The position numbers and the translations under genes were made by a program. A DNA stretch of 64,000 nucleotides from Myxococcales bacterium (GTDB lineage Bacteria; Myxococcota_A; Bradymonadia; UBA7976; UBA1532), in NCBI GenBank assembly GCA_020633465.1, contig JACKDN010000010.1, forward strand, positions 62,001-126,000, in the 5' to 3' direction. Below are positions 8,624 to 17,195 of this stretch, piece after piece (position 1 is the first letter of the stretch; every line of letters starts with the position of its first letter). A model generated the notes under the pieces. That model was not told where the DNA came from and searched no databases. It worked only from the letters and a program-made list of their open reading frames with translations.

Positions 8624-11600
8624 ATGCCGTTGGTCCGCCGCGCGCTGCCGCTGCTCGCGCTGGTCTGTTCGCTGACGTCGCCGGCGGCGGCGCAAGAGCT
8701 GGTGAAGCCCAAGATGATGGTCATCTTCGACTCGTCGGGGTCGATGACCTTCAAGCCGCGCACCGACCGGCGGTGCAACTACGGCTGCGGCGCGGGCTTC
8801 CGCTGCTTCGACCAGGACGGCTCGCAGGGCTGCCCGCCCGGCGTGCCCTGCCGCGCCGACGGCTTCTGCGATCCCTGGACCTACGGCGACGGCAGCACCG
8901 CCTACCCGGGCATCGACTACGACGGCAACGGCCAGTTCGACGACAGCCGCATGGCCACGCTGAAGCGCGCGCTGCGCAGCACCCTGTCCGGCGTCAGCGA
9001 GCTCGAGTTCGGGCTGATGCGCTACGCCCAGCTCGAGGGGCGCAACATCCGCAGCTCGTGCAACTGCTCGAACTGCCCCGGCTGCGTCACGTTCGACAAC
9101 CTGGTCAACCAACGCTCCGAGTACGACGTGTACCCGTTCGGCGTCGGCGAAGGCGCGATCAACTACGACGGCGGCGTCGCCTGCGACTTCGGCGGCGAGG
9201 TGCTGGTGCCGGTGGGCGACCAGACCAACAACGCCATCTTCGAGTGGATCGACGGCGAAGAGACCTTCCCCTACGGCCCCGGGGGCAACCGCGAGATTCG
9301 GGGCGACGGGCCGACGCCCATCGCGCTGTCGCTGCTGACGGCGGGGCAGGACTTCCTGCAGAACGTGTGGCCCTTCGACGACCGCCTGAGCTGCCGCAAC
9401 TACTACGTGCTGCTGCTGACCGACGGCGAGGAGACCTGCAACCTGCCCGGGGACGCCGTCGACATCGCCGGGCAGCTGAACGACCTCGACTTCAACGGGC
9501 AACCCAAGCCCATCCGCACGTTCGTCATCGGCTTCGGCGAGGACACCCAGGGCAGCCCGGTGCTGAACGCCATCGCGGCGGCCGGCGGCACCGAGCAGGC
9601 CTTCTTCGCCGACGACGAGGAGAGCCTGCAGCTGGCGCTGGCCGAGATCATCCAGCGCGCCATCCCGCAGGAGACCTGCAACAACCGCGACGACGACTGC
9701 GACGGGCGGGTGGACGAGGATCTGCTGCGCGCCTGCGCCACCGACTGCGGGCAGGGCACCGAGGTGTGCCAGCGCGGGGTGTGGCAGGGCTGCGACGCCG
9801 TGCAGCCCGAGGCCGAGGTGTGCAACGCGATCGACGACGACTGCGACGGCAACACCGACGAGGGTGAGGCGGGTCCCCTGCGCGAGGACTGCGCCAACGA
9901 CTGCGGCGGCGGCGAGCGCGTGTGCGTCGACGGCGTGCTGACCGAGTGCTCGGCGCCGACGCCGCGCGACGAGGTGTGCAACGGCAACGACGACGACTGC
10001 GACGGCAGCACGGACGAGGGCGTCACGCGGGCCTGCCAGACGGCGTGCGGGGTGGGCCAGCAGGTGTGCGCGGGCGGCGTGTTCGGGGCGTGCGACGCGC
10101 GGCAGCCGCAGCCCGAGACGTGCAACGGGGCCGACGACGACTGCGACGGCAACGCCGACGAGGCGCTGACGCGGGCCTGCCAGACGGCCTGCGGCGCGGG
10201 CCGAGAGACCTGTAACGCCGGCGCGTGGGTGGGGTGCGACGCGCGCGTGCCGGCCGACGAGCTGTGCAACGGGCGCGACGACGACTGTGACGGCGAGGCC
10301 GACGAGCAACTGACGCGGGCCTGCGCCAGCGCGTGCGGCGAGGGCGTCGAGACCTGCCGCAACGGGGGCTTCGCGGGGTGCACGGCGCCGGCGCCCGCGC
10401 CCGAGGTGTGCAACGGGCAGGACGACGACTGCGACGGGGCGACCGACGAGGCGCTGTTCCAGGCCTGCCAGACGGCCTGCGGCGCCGGGCGGCAGACCTG
10501 CGAGGCCGGCGCGTTCGGGGCGTGCAGCGCGCCCGAGCCCGCGGCCGAGCAGTGCAACGGCGCCGACGACGATTGCGACGGGCGCACGGACGAGGCGCTG
10601 ACCGAGGCGTGCGAGAGCGAGTGCGGGCGCGGGCTGCGGCGGTGCGTGGCGGGGGCCTTCGGGGCCTGCAACGCGCCGGCGCCGCAGGTCGAGCGCTGCG
10701 ACGGGGTGGACAACGACTGCGACGGCGACGCCGACGAGGGCCTGGCCCGCCCCTGCCTGACCGCGTGCGGCGAGGGCGCCGAGGTGTGCCGCGACGGCGT
10801 GTGGGCGGGCTGCGACGCGCCGCCCGTGCGCGACGAGCTGTGCAACACGCTGGACGACGACTGCGACGGGCGGGTCGACGAAGACGTCGTGCAGCCGTGC
10901 GCCAACGACTGCGGCGAGGGCGTCAGCCGCTGCGTGGACGGCGCCTTCGTGGGCTGCGACGCGCCGTCCCCGGCCGACGAGGTGTGCGACGGCGTCGACA
11001 ACGACTGCGACGGCACCGCCGACGAGGCGCTGACGCGAGACTGCTCGACGGTGTGCGGCGCGGGCGAGGCGGTGTGCAGCGGGGGGCGGTTCATCGACTG
11101 CACCGCGCCGCAGCCCAGCGCCGAGGCGTGCAACGACCGGGACGACGACTGCGACGGCGTGACCGACGAGGCGGTGACGCGCACGTGCATCACCGCCTGC
11201 GGGCGAGGCAGCGAGGTGTGCACCGACGGCGCCTACGCCGGCTGCGACGCGCCCGCGCCCAGCGAAGAGACCTGCAACGGCGTCGACGACGACTGCGACG
11301 GGCTGGCCGACGAGGGGCAGACGCGGGCCTGCGAGGACGTCTGCGGCGCGGGCGTGCAGCGGTGCGTCGACGGCGAGCTGGGCCCGTGCACGGTGCCCGC
11401 GCCGGAACCGGAGGGCTGCAACGGCCTGGACGACGACTGCGACGGCAGCATCGACGAGGGCGAGCTGTGCACCGACGGCCAGGTGTGCGCCTTCGGCGGG
11501 TGCGCCGAGCGCTGCGTGAACAACGAGTGCAACGGCGACCTGCAGTGCGTCGACGGGCTGTGCGTGCGCGACCTGTGCCGCGGCGTGCGCTGCGCCGGGG

Positions 11601-12331
11601 GGCTGGCGTGCTTCCTCGGGCAGTGCGTGCCGCCGCCCTGCGTGGGCGTGCGCTGCGGCGCGGGCGCCGTGTGCAGCAACGGGGTGTGCGTCGAGCCGGA
11701 CTGCTACCTCGAGGGCTGCCCGGGTGAAGGGCAACTGTGCTTGGGCGGCGTGTGCGAGGCGGATCCCTGCGCCGGCATCACCTGCGCCGAGGGCGCGTCC
11801 TGCCGGCGCGGCGGCTGCGTGCGCAGCTGCGCGGGGGTGGAGTGCGGCGCGGGACAGACCTGCCGATCGGGCGACTGCGTCGACGATCCCTGCGCCGATC
11901 TCGACTGCCCCACGGGCGACGTCTGCGTGGGCGGCGCGTGCGTGGACGATCCCTGCGTCGGCGTGCGCTGCCCGGCGGGGCGGACGTGCGTCGACGGCAA
12001 CTGCGCCGAGGATCCCTGCATCGGCGTGCGATGCGGCCGCGGCGAGCAGTGCGTCGAGGGCGAGTGCGTCATCGACGACCGGCCGGCCGACGGCGGGGCG
12101 CCCGACGCCTTCGTCGAGGCCGACCTGGGCGTGCGCGACGCCGGACCCGCGCGGGACCGGGGCGTGATCGACCGCCCCGACGCCAGCCTCGACGCCGCGC
12201 CCTGGGACGCCGCGCCCAGCATCGGCGGCAGCACCACCGAGGGCTGCGACTGCGACGCCGGCGATCGGTCGTCGGCGCCGCTTTGGGCGCTGCTGGCGCT
12301 GCTGGCCCTGCGGCGCCGCCGGAACCGCTGA
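8624..12331 (+). CDS. Surface vWA protein with 13 DxDCDG (MopE-type) repeats and MYXO-CTERM-like tail
   Basis: 1235 residues. Signal peptide MPLVRRALPLLALVCSLTSP ending near AAAQE. A von Willebrand A domain follows (about 28-350) with an intact MIDAS: DSSGSM, the Thr in GDGPTPIAL, and LLLTDGEE. Residues about 356-945 are 13 copies of a 48-residue unit containing CNGxDDDCDGxxDE, the putative metal-binding motif of the MopE family; its spacing of Asp residues resembles Ca2+-binding loops. Then come Cys-rich EGF-like segments (947-1140), an Asp-rich stretch, and a C terminus CDCDAG...LWALLALLALRRRRNR, like the MYXO-CTERM sorting signal. Probably an exported, surface-anchored, metal-binding adhesin. 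ATG at 8624 after GGGGGAGAGGG; a TAGAAT box lies at 8587. Confidence 0.9.
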   Translation: MPLVRRALPLLALVCSLTSPAAAQELVKPKMMVIFDSSGSMTFKPRTDRRCNYGCGAGFRCFDQDGSQGCPPGVPCRADGFCDPWTYGDGSTAYPGIDYDGNGQFDDSRMATLKRALRSTLSGVSELEFGLMRYAQLEGRNIRSSCNCSNCPGCVTFDNLVNQRSEYDVYPFGVGEGAINYDGGVACDFGGEVLVPVGDQTNNAIFEWIDGEETFPYGPGGNREIRGDGPTPIALSLLTAGQDFLQNVWPFDDRLSCRNYYVLLLTDGEETCNLPGDAVDIAGQLNDLDFNGQPKPIRTFVIGFGEDTQGSPVLNAIAAAGGTEQAFFADDEESLQLALAEIIQRAIPQETCNNRDDDCDGRVDEDLLRACATDCGQGTEVCQRGVWQGCDAVQPEAEVCNAIDDDCDGNTDEGEAGPLREDCANDCGGGERVCVDGVLTECSAPTPRDEVCNGNDDDCDGSTDEGVTRACQTACGVGQQVCAGGVFGACDARQPQPETCNGADDDCDGNADEALTRACQTACGAGRETCNAGAWVGCDARVPADELCNGRDDDCDGEADEQLTRACASACGEGVETCRNGGFAGCTAPAPAPEVCNGQDDDCDGATDEALFQACQTACGAGRQTCEAGAFGACSAPEPAAEQCNGADDDCDGRTDEALTEACESECGRGLRRCVAGAFGACNAPAPQVERCDGVDNDCDGDADEGLARPCLTACGEGAEVCRDGVWAGCDAPPVRDELCNTLDDDCDGRVDEDVVQPCANDCGEGVSRCVDGAFVGCDAPSPADEVCDGVDNDCDGTADEALTRDCSTVCGAGEAVCSGGRFIDCTAPQPSAEACNDRDDDCDGVTDEAVTRTCITACGRGSEVCTDGAYAGCDAPAPSEETCNGVDDDCDGLADEGQTRACEDVCGAGVQRCVDGELGPCTVPAPEPEGCNGLDDDCDGSIDEGELCTDGQVCAFGGCAERCVNNECNGDLQCVDGLCVRDLCRGVRCAGGLACFLGQCVPPPCVGVRCGAGAVCSNGVCVEPDCYLEGCPGEGQLCLGGVCEADPCAGITCAEGASCRRGGCVRSCAGVECGAGQTCRSGDCVDDPCADLDCPTGDVCVGGACVDDPCVGVRCPAGRTCVDGNCAEDPCIGVRCGRGEQCVEGECVIDDRPADGGAPDAFVEADLGVRDAGPARDRGVIDRPDASLDAAPWDAAPSIGGSTTEGCDCDAGDRSSAPLWALLALLALRRRRNR
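9676..11463. repeat. 144-bp direct repeat array encoding DxDCDG units
   Basis: The centres of consecutive TGCAACGG-type unit starts are exactly 144 bp apart over at least 9977-10697 (9977, 10121, 10265, 10409, 10553, 10697), corresponding to 48 codons. The GACGACTGCGACGG core is nearly invariant while the spacer varies, as expected for selected protein repeats. Confidence 0.85.
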
Positions 12332-12374
12332 GCCCGGCCGCGCATCCCACCGCCACACCCACCCAGGAGGATCC

Positions 12375-12937
12375 ATGGCCACGAAGCTGATCGGCCTCGC
12401 CGGCAGCCTGCGCAAGCGGTCGCTGAACCACGCCCTGCTGCGCGCCGCCGCCGAGCTGGCGCCCGCGGGCGTCGAGATCGACATCCGAACGCTGCACGGC
12501 ATCCCGGTCTACGACGGCGACGTGGAGGACGCCGAGGGGCTGCCCGACGCGGTCGTGAAGCTGAAGGACGCCGTGGCCGCCGCGGACGGGCTGCTGATCG
12601 TCAGCCCGGAGTACAACGGCTCGCTGCCGGGGGGCCTGAAGAACGGCATCGACTGGATGAGCCGCGGCGGCGACGCCGACCGCGTCTTCCGCGACCTGCC
12701 GCTCGGCCTGATGGGCGTCACCCCGGGCCGCCTCGCCACCGCCGTCGCGCAGAGCCACTGGCTGCACGTCTTCATGCGGCTGCGGACCGCGCCCTACTTC
12801 GGCCACATGATGCAGCTGGCCGGCGGCTCGAAGCTGTTCGACGACGATCTGAAGCTGGTCGACGACGCCACGCGCGACCGCTTGACCGCCTACGTCGAGG
12901 GCTTCGCCGCCTTCGCCGCGCAGAACCGGCGGGCTGA
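12375..12937 (+). CDS. NADPH-dependent FMN reductase family protein, 3' end probably frameshifted
   Basis: Flavodoxin-fold reductase (PF03358). GLAGSLRKRSLNHALLRAA is the phosphate-binding loop for FMN, and SPEYNGSLPGGLKNGIDWMS is the second FMN loop. About 187 residues, as usual for the family. ATG at 12375 follows AGGAGGATCC, a near-perfect ribosome site. The frame has no stop at the expected end: it runs on for over 700 codons antisense to the next gene. A TGA one frame away at 12935-12937, just after FAAQNRR, is the likely true stop, implying one missing base in the GGCGGG stretch. The probable role is cytosolic reduction of flavin or quinone. Confidence 0.8.
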
Positions 12938-12938
12938 G

Positions 12939-15032
12939 CTACTCGAGCTCCATGTTCGTGTACAGGCCGGCGCCGCCCTGCACGTTGCCCTCGTCGTCGA
13001 TGACGCCGACGCGCTCGAACGTCGAATAGACGCCGTCACAGTCGAGGTCGCCGATGGCGCGGGCGGTGAACATCGCCCCGCGGCCGGTGCCCGACGAGAT
13101 GAACTCGTAGCGGTAGTAGTGGGGATCGTCGATCACGAAGTTGAGCGCCTGCCAGCCGGGCAGGTCCCAGGTCTTCGAAGCCGGCGCGAACTTGTCCGCC
13201 CCCTTCGCGCAGCGATCGTAGGCGGGGGTCAGCGGGGCGCTGGGCGGGAAGGCCTGCGGCTGGATGCTGCCGTCGGGGCCCGTCCGCTCCTCGTAGTAGT
13301 AGGCCACCGCGCCGTCGTACATCTTGCGGACGTTCATCGACGCCTCGCTGGTCTTCGACCGCTTGATGTACTTCAGGAACGCGGGGATCGCGATCGCCGC
13401 CATGACCCCCATCATCGCGGCGGTGCCCTGCAGCGCGCTCTCCGAGGTGGCCAGCAGGCCGTCGCCGTCGAGACGCCAACCGCCGCTGACGGTGGGGTCG
13501 TCGTTCAGCCCCTTCAGCGCGCCGGACTCGACGATCGCGGCGACCTGCGGATCCTGCTTCTTCGCCGCCTCGAGCATCGGGCCGAGATCGGCCCAGATGC
13601 CGTAGACCACCGCGTCGTCGTCGAGCACGTCGGCCTTGTCCTTCAGGTTGTCGCCCTGCTTGGTCGCCAGCGCCATCGTGACCACGTTCTCGGGCCCCAC
13701 CAGCCACACGTCGTCGTCGCGCACGGCCACCACGGTCATCGGCCCGGCGGCCGCCTTCCAGCCCTTCGCGCCGGCCACCTCGGCCTGCTCGAACTTGGGC
13801 CCCGCCCCCATCTGGCCTGCCTTCTCGACGAGCGACCCGACCAGCGTGTCCCCGGCGCTGCCGTCGCCCGCGGCGACCAGCACCAGCCACTTGACCGCCG
13901 CCGGGTTGCGCTCCATTTGCCACAGGCTGCCCACGTTCGCCGCCAACACGACGTGGCCCGAGAAGGCCGCCGAGATGTCGCTCCACTCGATGCCCACCAC
14001 CGCGCCCATCATCGTCTTGGCCATGCCCAGCTGCGCCTTCACCTGCGGCGGCGCGGTGGGCGGCACGAGCGCCGCGACGCCCTCGAAGATCTCGGCCAGG
14101 TTCACGCTCAACCGAAGGCCGCCCCAGCCCTTGGCGGGCAGGTAACGCGAGAAGGTCGGCGGCGCCTTCTTGGGCCGCAGCACCTGCTGCAGCACGGCCA
14201 GCCCCTCCTCGGTCGCGGTGATGCGCGCGGTCATGCCGCCGTCCCGCGTCATCGAGACGCCCATCGCCGGGAACCGCTCGGCGTAGTACGGCACCGCGCC
14301 CACCACCTCGGCGGGCGCCTTCAGCGTGCCCAGGAAGCCGGCCAGCGGGGCCACGCCGATGTAACCGAAGGCCTCGACCGCGCCCTTGCCGTCGGCGAAG
14401 GCGTCCTTCCAGGTGCCCGCGCCGGCCAGGGGCGCGCCGCTGTCGGCCAGGAAGGCCGCGAAGGCGCCCTTCGCCTCGGCGTGGCGCCGATCCTCGGTCA
14501 GCAACACCGCCGTCCAGTCGCCCTTCTTGCCGAACAGGACGGTCTCGCCCTTGGCGGTCAGCGTCTCGACGCCGTCCGCGGACGCGACGGTGGGCTTCTC
14601 ACCGACCCACTTCTCGATCGCCGCGAGCAGCTTGTCACGGTCGTCGATCTTGGCCAGCAGCACCGGCACGGGCTCGCGCCCGACCACCAGCCGCCCGTCG
14701 ATCACGAACGCGAAGCCCGCCTTCGGGTCGACCCCGATGCTGGCCCAGCCCGCGGCCGTCGCCGGATCGAAGCCCACCTTCTCGGTGCGCTGCGCCGGAT
14801 CGAGCGCCGGCGCCATGGGCCCCTGCACCTCGGCCGGCAGCCCCTTCAACGTGTCGAGCATCTGCGCGGCCAGCTCGTCGAGGTGCCCCATGCCGCCCAC
14901 CATCACCGTGTGCTCGGCGGACACCACCGCGCCCACCGAGGGGCTCACCCCGCCGCCCACGAAGTGCTTGTAGGCGAAGAACCCACCCACCCCCGCGGCC
15001 GCCAACACCACCACACCGATCAGCGCCTTCAT
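12939..15032 (-). CDS. Membrane-anchored envelope protein with an internal type IV pilin-like C-terminal domain
   Basis: 697 residues. The N terminus MKALIGVVVLAAAGVGGFFAY is an uncleaved-type signal anchor. Residues about 40-510 form a large domain of unknown function, with repeated blocks of the kind seen in DUF3352-like proteins (weak resemblance only). At about residue 530 a second hydrophobic helix appears, MMGVMAAIAIPAFLKYIKRS, followed by KTSEASMNVRKMYDGAVAYY. That pattern is typical of myxobacterial type IV pilin-like proteins. The rest looks like the pilin globular head (ALNFVIDDPHYYRYEFIS and a Cys-containing DLDCDG). A pilin helix normally sits at the N terminus after a prepilin cleavage site; here it is internal. 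ATG at 15032 after GGGAGG. Confidence 0.65.
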   Translation of the reverse strand: MKALIGVVVLAAAGVGGFFAYKHFVGGGVSPSVGAVVSAEHTVMVGGMGHLDELAAQMLDTLKGLPAEVQGPMAPALDPAQRTEKVGFDPATAAGWASIGVDPKAGFAFVIDGRLVVGREPVPVLLAKIDDRDKLLAAIEKWVGEKPTVASADGVETLTAKGETVLFGKKGDWTAVLLTEDRRHAEAKGAFAAFLADSGAPLAGAGTWKDAFADGKGAVEAFGYIGVAPLAGFLGTLKAPAEVVGAVPYYAERFPAMGVSMTRDGGMTARITATEEGLAVLQQVLRPKKAPPTFSRYLPAKGWGGLRLSVNLAEIFEGVAALVPPTAPPQVKAQLGMAKTMMGAVVGIEWSDISAAFSGHVVLAANVGSLWQMERNPAAVKWLVLVAAGDGSAGDTLVGSLVEKAGQMGAGPKFEQAEVAGAKGWKAAAGPMTVVAVRDDDVWLVGPENVVTMALATKQGDNLKDKADVLDDDAVVYGIWADLGPMLEAAKKQDPQVAAIVESGALKGLNDDPTVSGGWRLDGDGLLATSESALQGTAAMMGVMAAIAIPAFLKYIKRSKTSEASMNVRKMYDGAVAYYYEERTGPDGSIQPQAFPPSAPLTPAYDRCAKGADKFAPASKTWDLPGWQALNFVIDDPHYYRYEFISSGTGRGAMFTARAIGDLDCDGVYSTFERVGVIDDEGNVQGGAGLYTNMELE

Positions 15033-15124
15033 CGCGTCGCCTCCCTGCGCGAGGGTGTCCCCCACCCCCTGAAGCTGCGCGGCATCCAAGCACGCCGCCG
15101 CGCCGTCCGCTACCCTGCCGCGTC

Positions 15125-15871
15125 GTGAGCGCGCCGCCCCCCGACTTCCGCTGGTTGCCCGAGGCCCTGACGCCCGCCGAGGCGGACGCCGCGTTGGCCG
15201 CGCTGGTGGACGAGACACCGTGGGAGTCCCACACGTTCTCGATCTTCGGCCGCACGGTGGCCATGCCGCGGCGCATCGCCTTCTACGGCCGCTTTCCCTA
15301 CGCGTACAGCGGCCTGGTGCACCCCGCGCGCCCGCTGACACCGCGCCTGGACGCGCTGCGCGAACGCGTCGAGGCGCTCAGCGGCCACCCCTTCAATTGC
15401 GTGCTGCTGAACCTGTACCGCGACGGCCACGACGCGATGGGCTGGCACAGCGACGACGACTACCCGCACGGCGGCCACCCCGCCGTCGCCAGCCTGAACC
15501 TGGGCGCCACCCGCCGCTTCCGCGTGCAGGCGAAGCGCGGGCCCAAGAGCCTCACCGCGAGATCCGGACCGAGCGGGGCGCCGGTCGGTGCGTCGAGGCC
15601 AAGGCGCGAGGCCGAAGGGAGACTGGAAGTCTCGCGAGCGCCTCGCAACGCCGGCATCGGCGTGCCGAACGGTGCACCGCGACGCGGAGGATCTCGTGGG
15701 GAGGCTCCCGAACCGCGGGCCGGCTTCGGCCTCGACCTGACCCACGGCGGCCTGCTGGTGATGGAGGGGCGCAGCCAGCAGGACTGGCGCCACAGCGTGC
15801 CCCGCACCGCGCGCCCGGTGGGCGTGCGGGTGAACCTGACGTTTCGGCACATGGCAGGGCCGAACGGGTGA
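15125..15871 (+). CDS. AlkB-like 2OG-Fe(II) dioxygenase interrupted in frame by a palindromic element
   Basis: Fe(II)/2-oxoglutarate dioxygenase of the AlkB/ALKBH2-3 type, which repairs alkylated bases oxidatively. Iron ligands are visible as H108 and D110 in GWHSDDD and H223 in WRHSVP; the 2OG-binding arginines follow in RPVGVRVNLTFR. PRRIAFYGRFPYAYSG is the substrate-lid region. Total 248 residues, of which about 53 (from SLTARSGPSG to GSRGEAP) are encoded by the palindromic element at 15547-15707. Without it the protein would read FRVQAKRGPK-PEPRAGFGLDLTHGG and have the usual length of about 195. The insertion falls in the loop before the strand carrying LLVME. GTG start at 15125; a TACCCT box lies only 9 bp upstream, suggesting a very short or absent leader. 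Confidence 0.85.
   Translation: MSAPPPDFRWLPEALTPAEADAALAALVDETPWESHTFSIFGRTVAMPRRIAFYGRFPYAYSGLVHPARPLTPRLDALRERVEALSGHPFNCVLLNLYRDGHDAMGWHSDDDYPHGGHPAVASLNLGATRRFRVQAKRGPKSLTARSGPSGAPVGASRPRREAEGRLEVSRAPRNAGIGVPNGAPRRGGSRGEAPEPRAGFGLDLTHGGLLVMEGRSQQDWRHSVPRTARPVGVRVNLTFRHMAGPNG
15547..15707. repeat. Palindromic repeat element, copy 1 (inside the AlkB-like gene)
   Basis: 161 bp, same length as the copy at 56387-56547. Ends are inverted repeats: GAGCCTCACCGCGAGATCC on the left and GGATCTCGTGGGGAGGCTC on the right. An internal stem GCGAGGC (15606-15612) / GCCTCGC (15640-15646) encloses a hairpin GAGACT (15619-15624) / AGTCTC (15628-15633). Flanks CCAA and CCGA could be a degenerate 4-bp target duplication; 161 + 4 = 165 bp, which keeps the reading frame. 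No stop codon occurs in the host gene's frame. Confidence 0.85.
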
Positions 15872-15885
15872 GGGCGGGCGGCGCG

Positions 15886-16335
15886 TCAGTCCGGTCGCAG
15901 TACGACGATGTCCAGACCCACATCGGCACGAGCGATCTGGCGATCCGCGGTCACGAACACGTCGGCGCCGGCCCGAATCGCGCTCGCCAGGTGCAGGGCG
16001 TCAGCTGTTCGCAGTCCCCAGCTCGCCCGGAGACGCGCCGCCTCGTGCGCAGTGGCCAAGTCGATGGGCGCCAGGTCGAGGTTGGGGATGTTGCGCAGAT
16101 GCGTCGAATAGTAGGCGGCGATGTCCGGGCGCCCTGCGCGCAATGGATGCGAGAGCATCTCGGTCGCAGTCAGGACGCTGGCGGTACCCTCTACGCGTCC
16201 AGATTCGACGAGCGACAGCCACGACTGGCTCGCTTCCAGGAAGTCCGGGTTCGCCTCGAGGACATAGATGAAGCACATGGTGTCCAGCGCCACCCGCCGA
16301 TGGACATCGGGCTTCCACCCCGGGGGCTGGCTCAC
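15886..16335 (-). CDS. vapC: PIN-domain ribonuclease toxin (VapC-type)
   Basis: 149 residues with the four acidic PIN-domain positions: Asp in VALDTMCFIY, Glu in LTATEMLSHPL, Asp in RTADALHLASAI and Asp in FVTADRQIA. These coordinate Mg2+/Mn2+ in VapC nucleases, which cleave tRNA or rRNA. GTG start at 16335 overlaps the stop of the antitoxin gene by 4 bp, the usual antitoxin-first order. GC content is slightly lower than in neighbouring genes, compatible with horizontal acquisition. Confidence 0.9.
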   Translation of the reverse strand: MSQPPGWKPDVHRRVALDTMCFIYVLEANPDFLEASQSWLSLVESGRVEGTASVLTATEMLSHPLRAGRPDIAAYYSTHLRNIPNLDLAPIDLATAHEAARLRASWGLRTADALHLASAIRAGADVFVTADRQIARADVGLDIVVLRPD

Positions 16336-16580
16336 GGATCATCCCAGGTATCGCGGTCGCGGTTCAGAGCCGCCACGCCGTCCCCGGCATCCCGTCGGAG
16401 CTCCGCGCCCAGGCCCACCATCGACTCGACCACCGACCGGCGAAACGGAACGAGAACCGCGCGCCCGTCCTCAGCGAACTCGACGACCACCTTGTCGCCC
16501 GGACCGATGCCCAGGCGGCGCCGAACCTCGGCCGGAATCGTAATCTGTGACTTTCGGGTCAATGTTGCGACGTGCGCCAT
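16332..16580 (-). CDS. vapB: AbrB/SpoVT-type antitoxin (VapB-type)
   Basis: 82 residues. The N-terminal swapped-hairpin DNA-binding domain reads TRKSQITIPAEVRRRLGIGPGDKVVVEF, a classic SpoVT/AbrB signature. The C-terminal tail (to DRDTWDDP) would wrap the toxin. ATG at 16580 has a strong AAGGAGGG upstream. It is expected to neutralise VapC and to repress its own operon, probably through the inverted repeat at 16589-16614. Confidence 0.9.
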   Translation of the reverse strand: MAHVATLTRKSQITIPAEVRRRLGIGPGDKVVVEFAEDGRAVLVPFRRSVVESMVGLGAELRRDAGDGVAALNRDRDTWDDP

Positions 16581-16588
16581 GACACCCT

Positions 16589-16614
16589 CCTTACCGACGA
16601 CCTGTATCGTAAGG
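16589..16614. promoter_or_regulatory. Inverted repeat, candidate VapB operator
   Basis: CCTTAC (16589-16594) and GTAAGG (16609-16614) are perfect inverted arms 14 bp apart, directly upstream of the antitoxin start and overlapping its ribosome-binding region. AbrB-type antitoxins usually bind such sites to autoregulate. Assignment is by position only. Confidence 0.4.
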
Positions 16615-16652
16615 CGCCAGGTTCCGCAAACGCGAGGACGAGTGACGGCCCT

Positions 16653-17141
16653 CTACCTGGCCGGGCGCAGCAGCCAGGTCGCGGTGCCGTGGGCCACCAG
16701 CTCGCCCGCGGCGTCGCGGATCGAGCCGGTCACCTTGCACTCGCTCTCGACGCCGCCCTCGATGGGGGGCGCGTGGCACTCGCCGGTCAGCGTGCCGCGG
16801 CCCTTCTTCACGTAGGTGATCTCGATGTGCGTCACGATGCCGCGCATGCCGGGGGGCAGCGCCGACATCATCGCCAGCCCGGTCGTCTCTTCGACGAAGT
16901 TGGCCAGCGCGATGGCGTGCACCGACTTCAGGTGGTTGCGCACGCCGGGGCGGTCCCTCATCGACAGCCGCGCGTAGCCCGGCTCGACGTGCTCGACCAC
17001 GGCACCGATCGTGGCCGTGTACGGCGCCATCCGGGCCGGCAGCTTGCTGAAGGCCGCGCGCCCGCCGGGCACCTTCGTGGCCAGCCGCCACAAGCGCATC
17101 AGGTTCTCGCCGTTGAGTTCGAGCATCGAGCCCATCATCAT
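16653..17141 (-). CDS. Hotdog-fold thioesterase-like protein (DUF4442/PaaI-type)
   Basis: 162 residues with a hotdog core. The block GVRNHLKSVHAIALANFVEETTGLAM contains the long central helix and the HxxxxxNFVE pattern of DUF4442/PaaI proteins, followed by strands THIEITYVKKGRGTLTGEC. Likely hydrolyses acyl-CoA thioesters. It is divergent from the acyl-CoA dehydrogenase gene, 54 bp apart, which supports a role in acyl-CoA metabolism. Three ATGs in a row leave the exact start open (17141, 17138 or 17135). Confidence 0.75.
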   Translation of the reverse strand: MMMGSMLELNGENLMRLWRLATKVPGGRAAFSKLPARMAPYTATIGAVVEHVEPGYARLSMRDRPGVRNHLKSVHAIALANFVEETTGLAMMSALPPGMRGIVTHIEITYVKKGRGTLTGECHAPPIEGGVESECKVTGSIRDAAGELVAHGTATWLLRPAR

Positions 17142-17195
17142 GTCGCCCTCGCTGTTTTGCGGGCCCGTACTCTAGCCGCTCCGGGAGGCTGCCGC

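Noticed and set aside
9676..11463. Regular 144-bp repeats resembling a CRISPR or satellite array
   Set aside because: Repeats are in frame, encode a known protein motif, and both the unit and the spacer are translated; there are no palindromic short repeats and no cas genes.
7046..12502. Very long minus-strand open frame opposite the vWA/DxDCDG gene
   Set aside because: Composition is a shadow of the sense gene's codon bias (repeated VAVAVVV opposite DDDCDG). Only its last 487 codons, from the ATG at 8509, are a real methyltransferase.
12938..15128. Run-on of the FMN reductase frame for over 700 codons
   Set aside because: This stretch is antisense to a well-supported gene; the family-typical end and a TGA one frame away indicate a missed base instead of a fusion.
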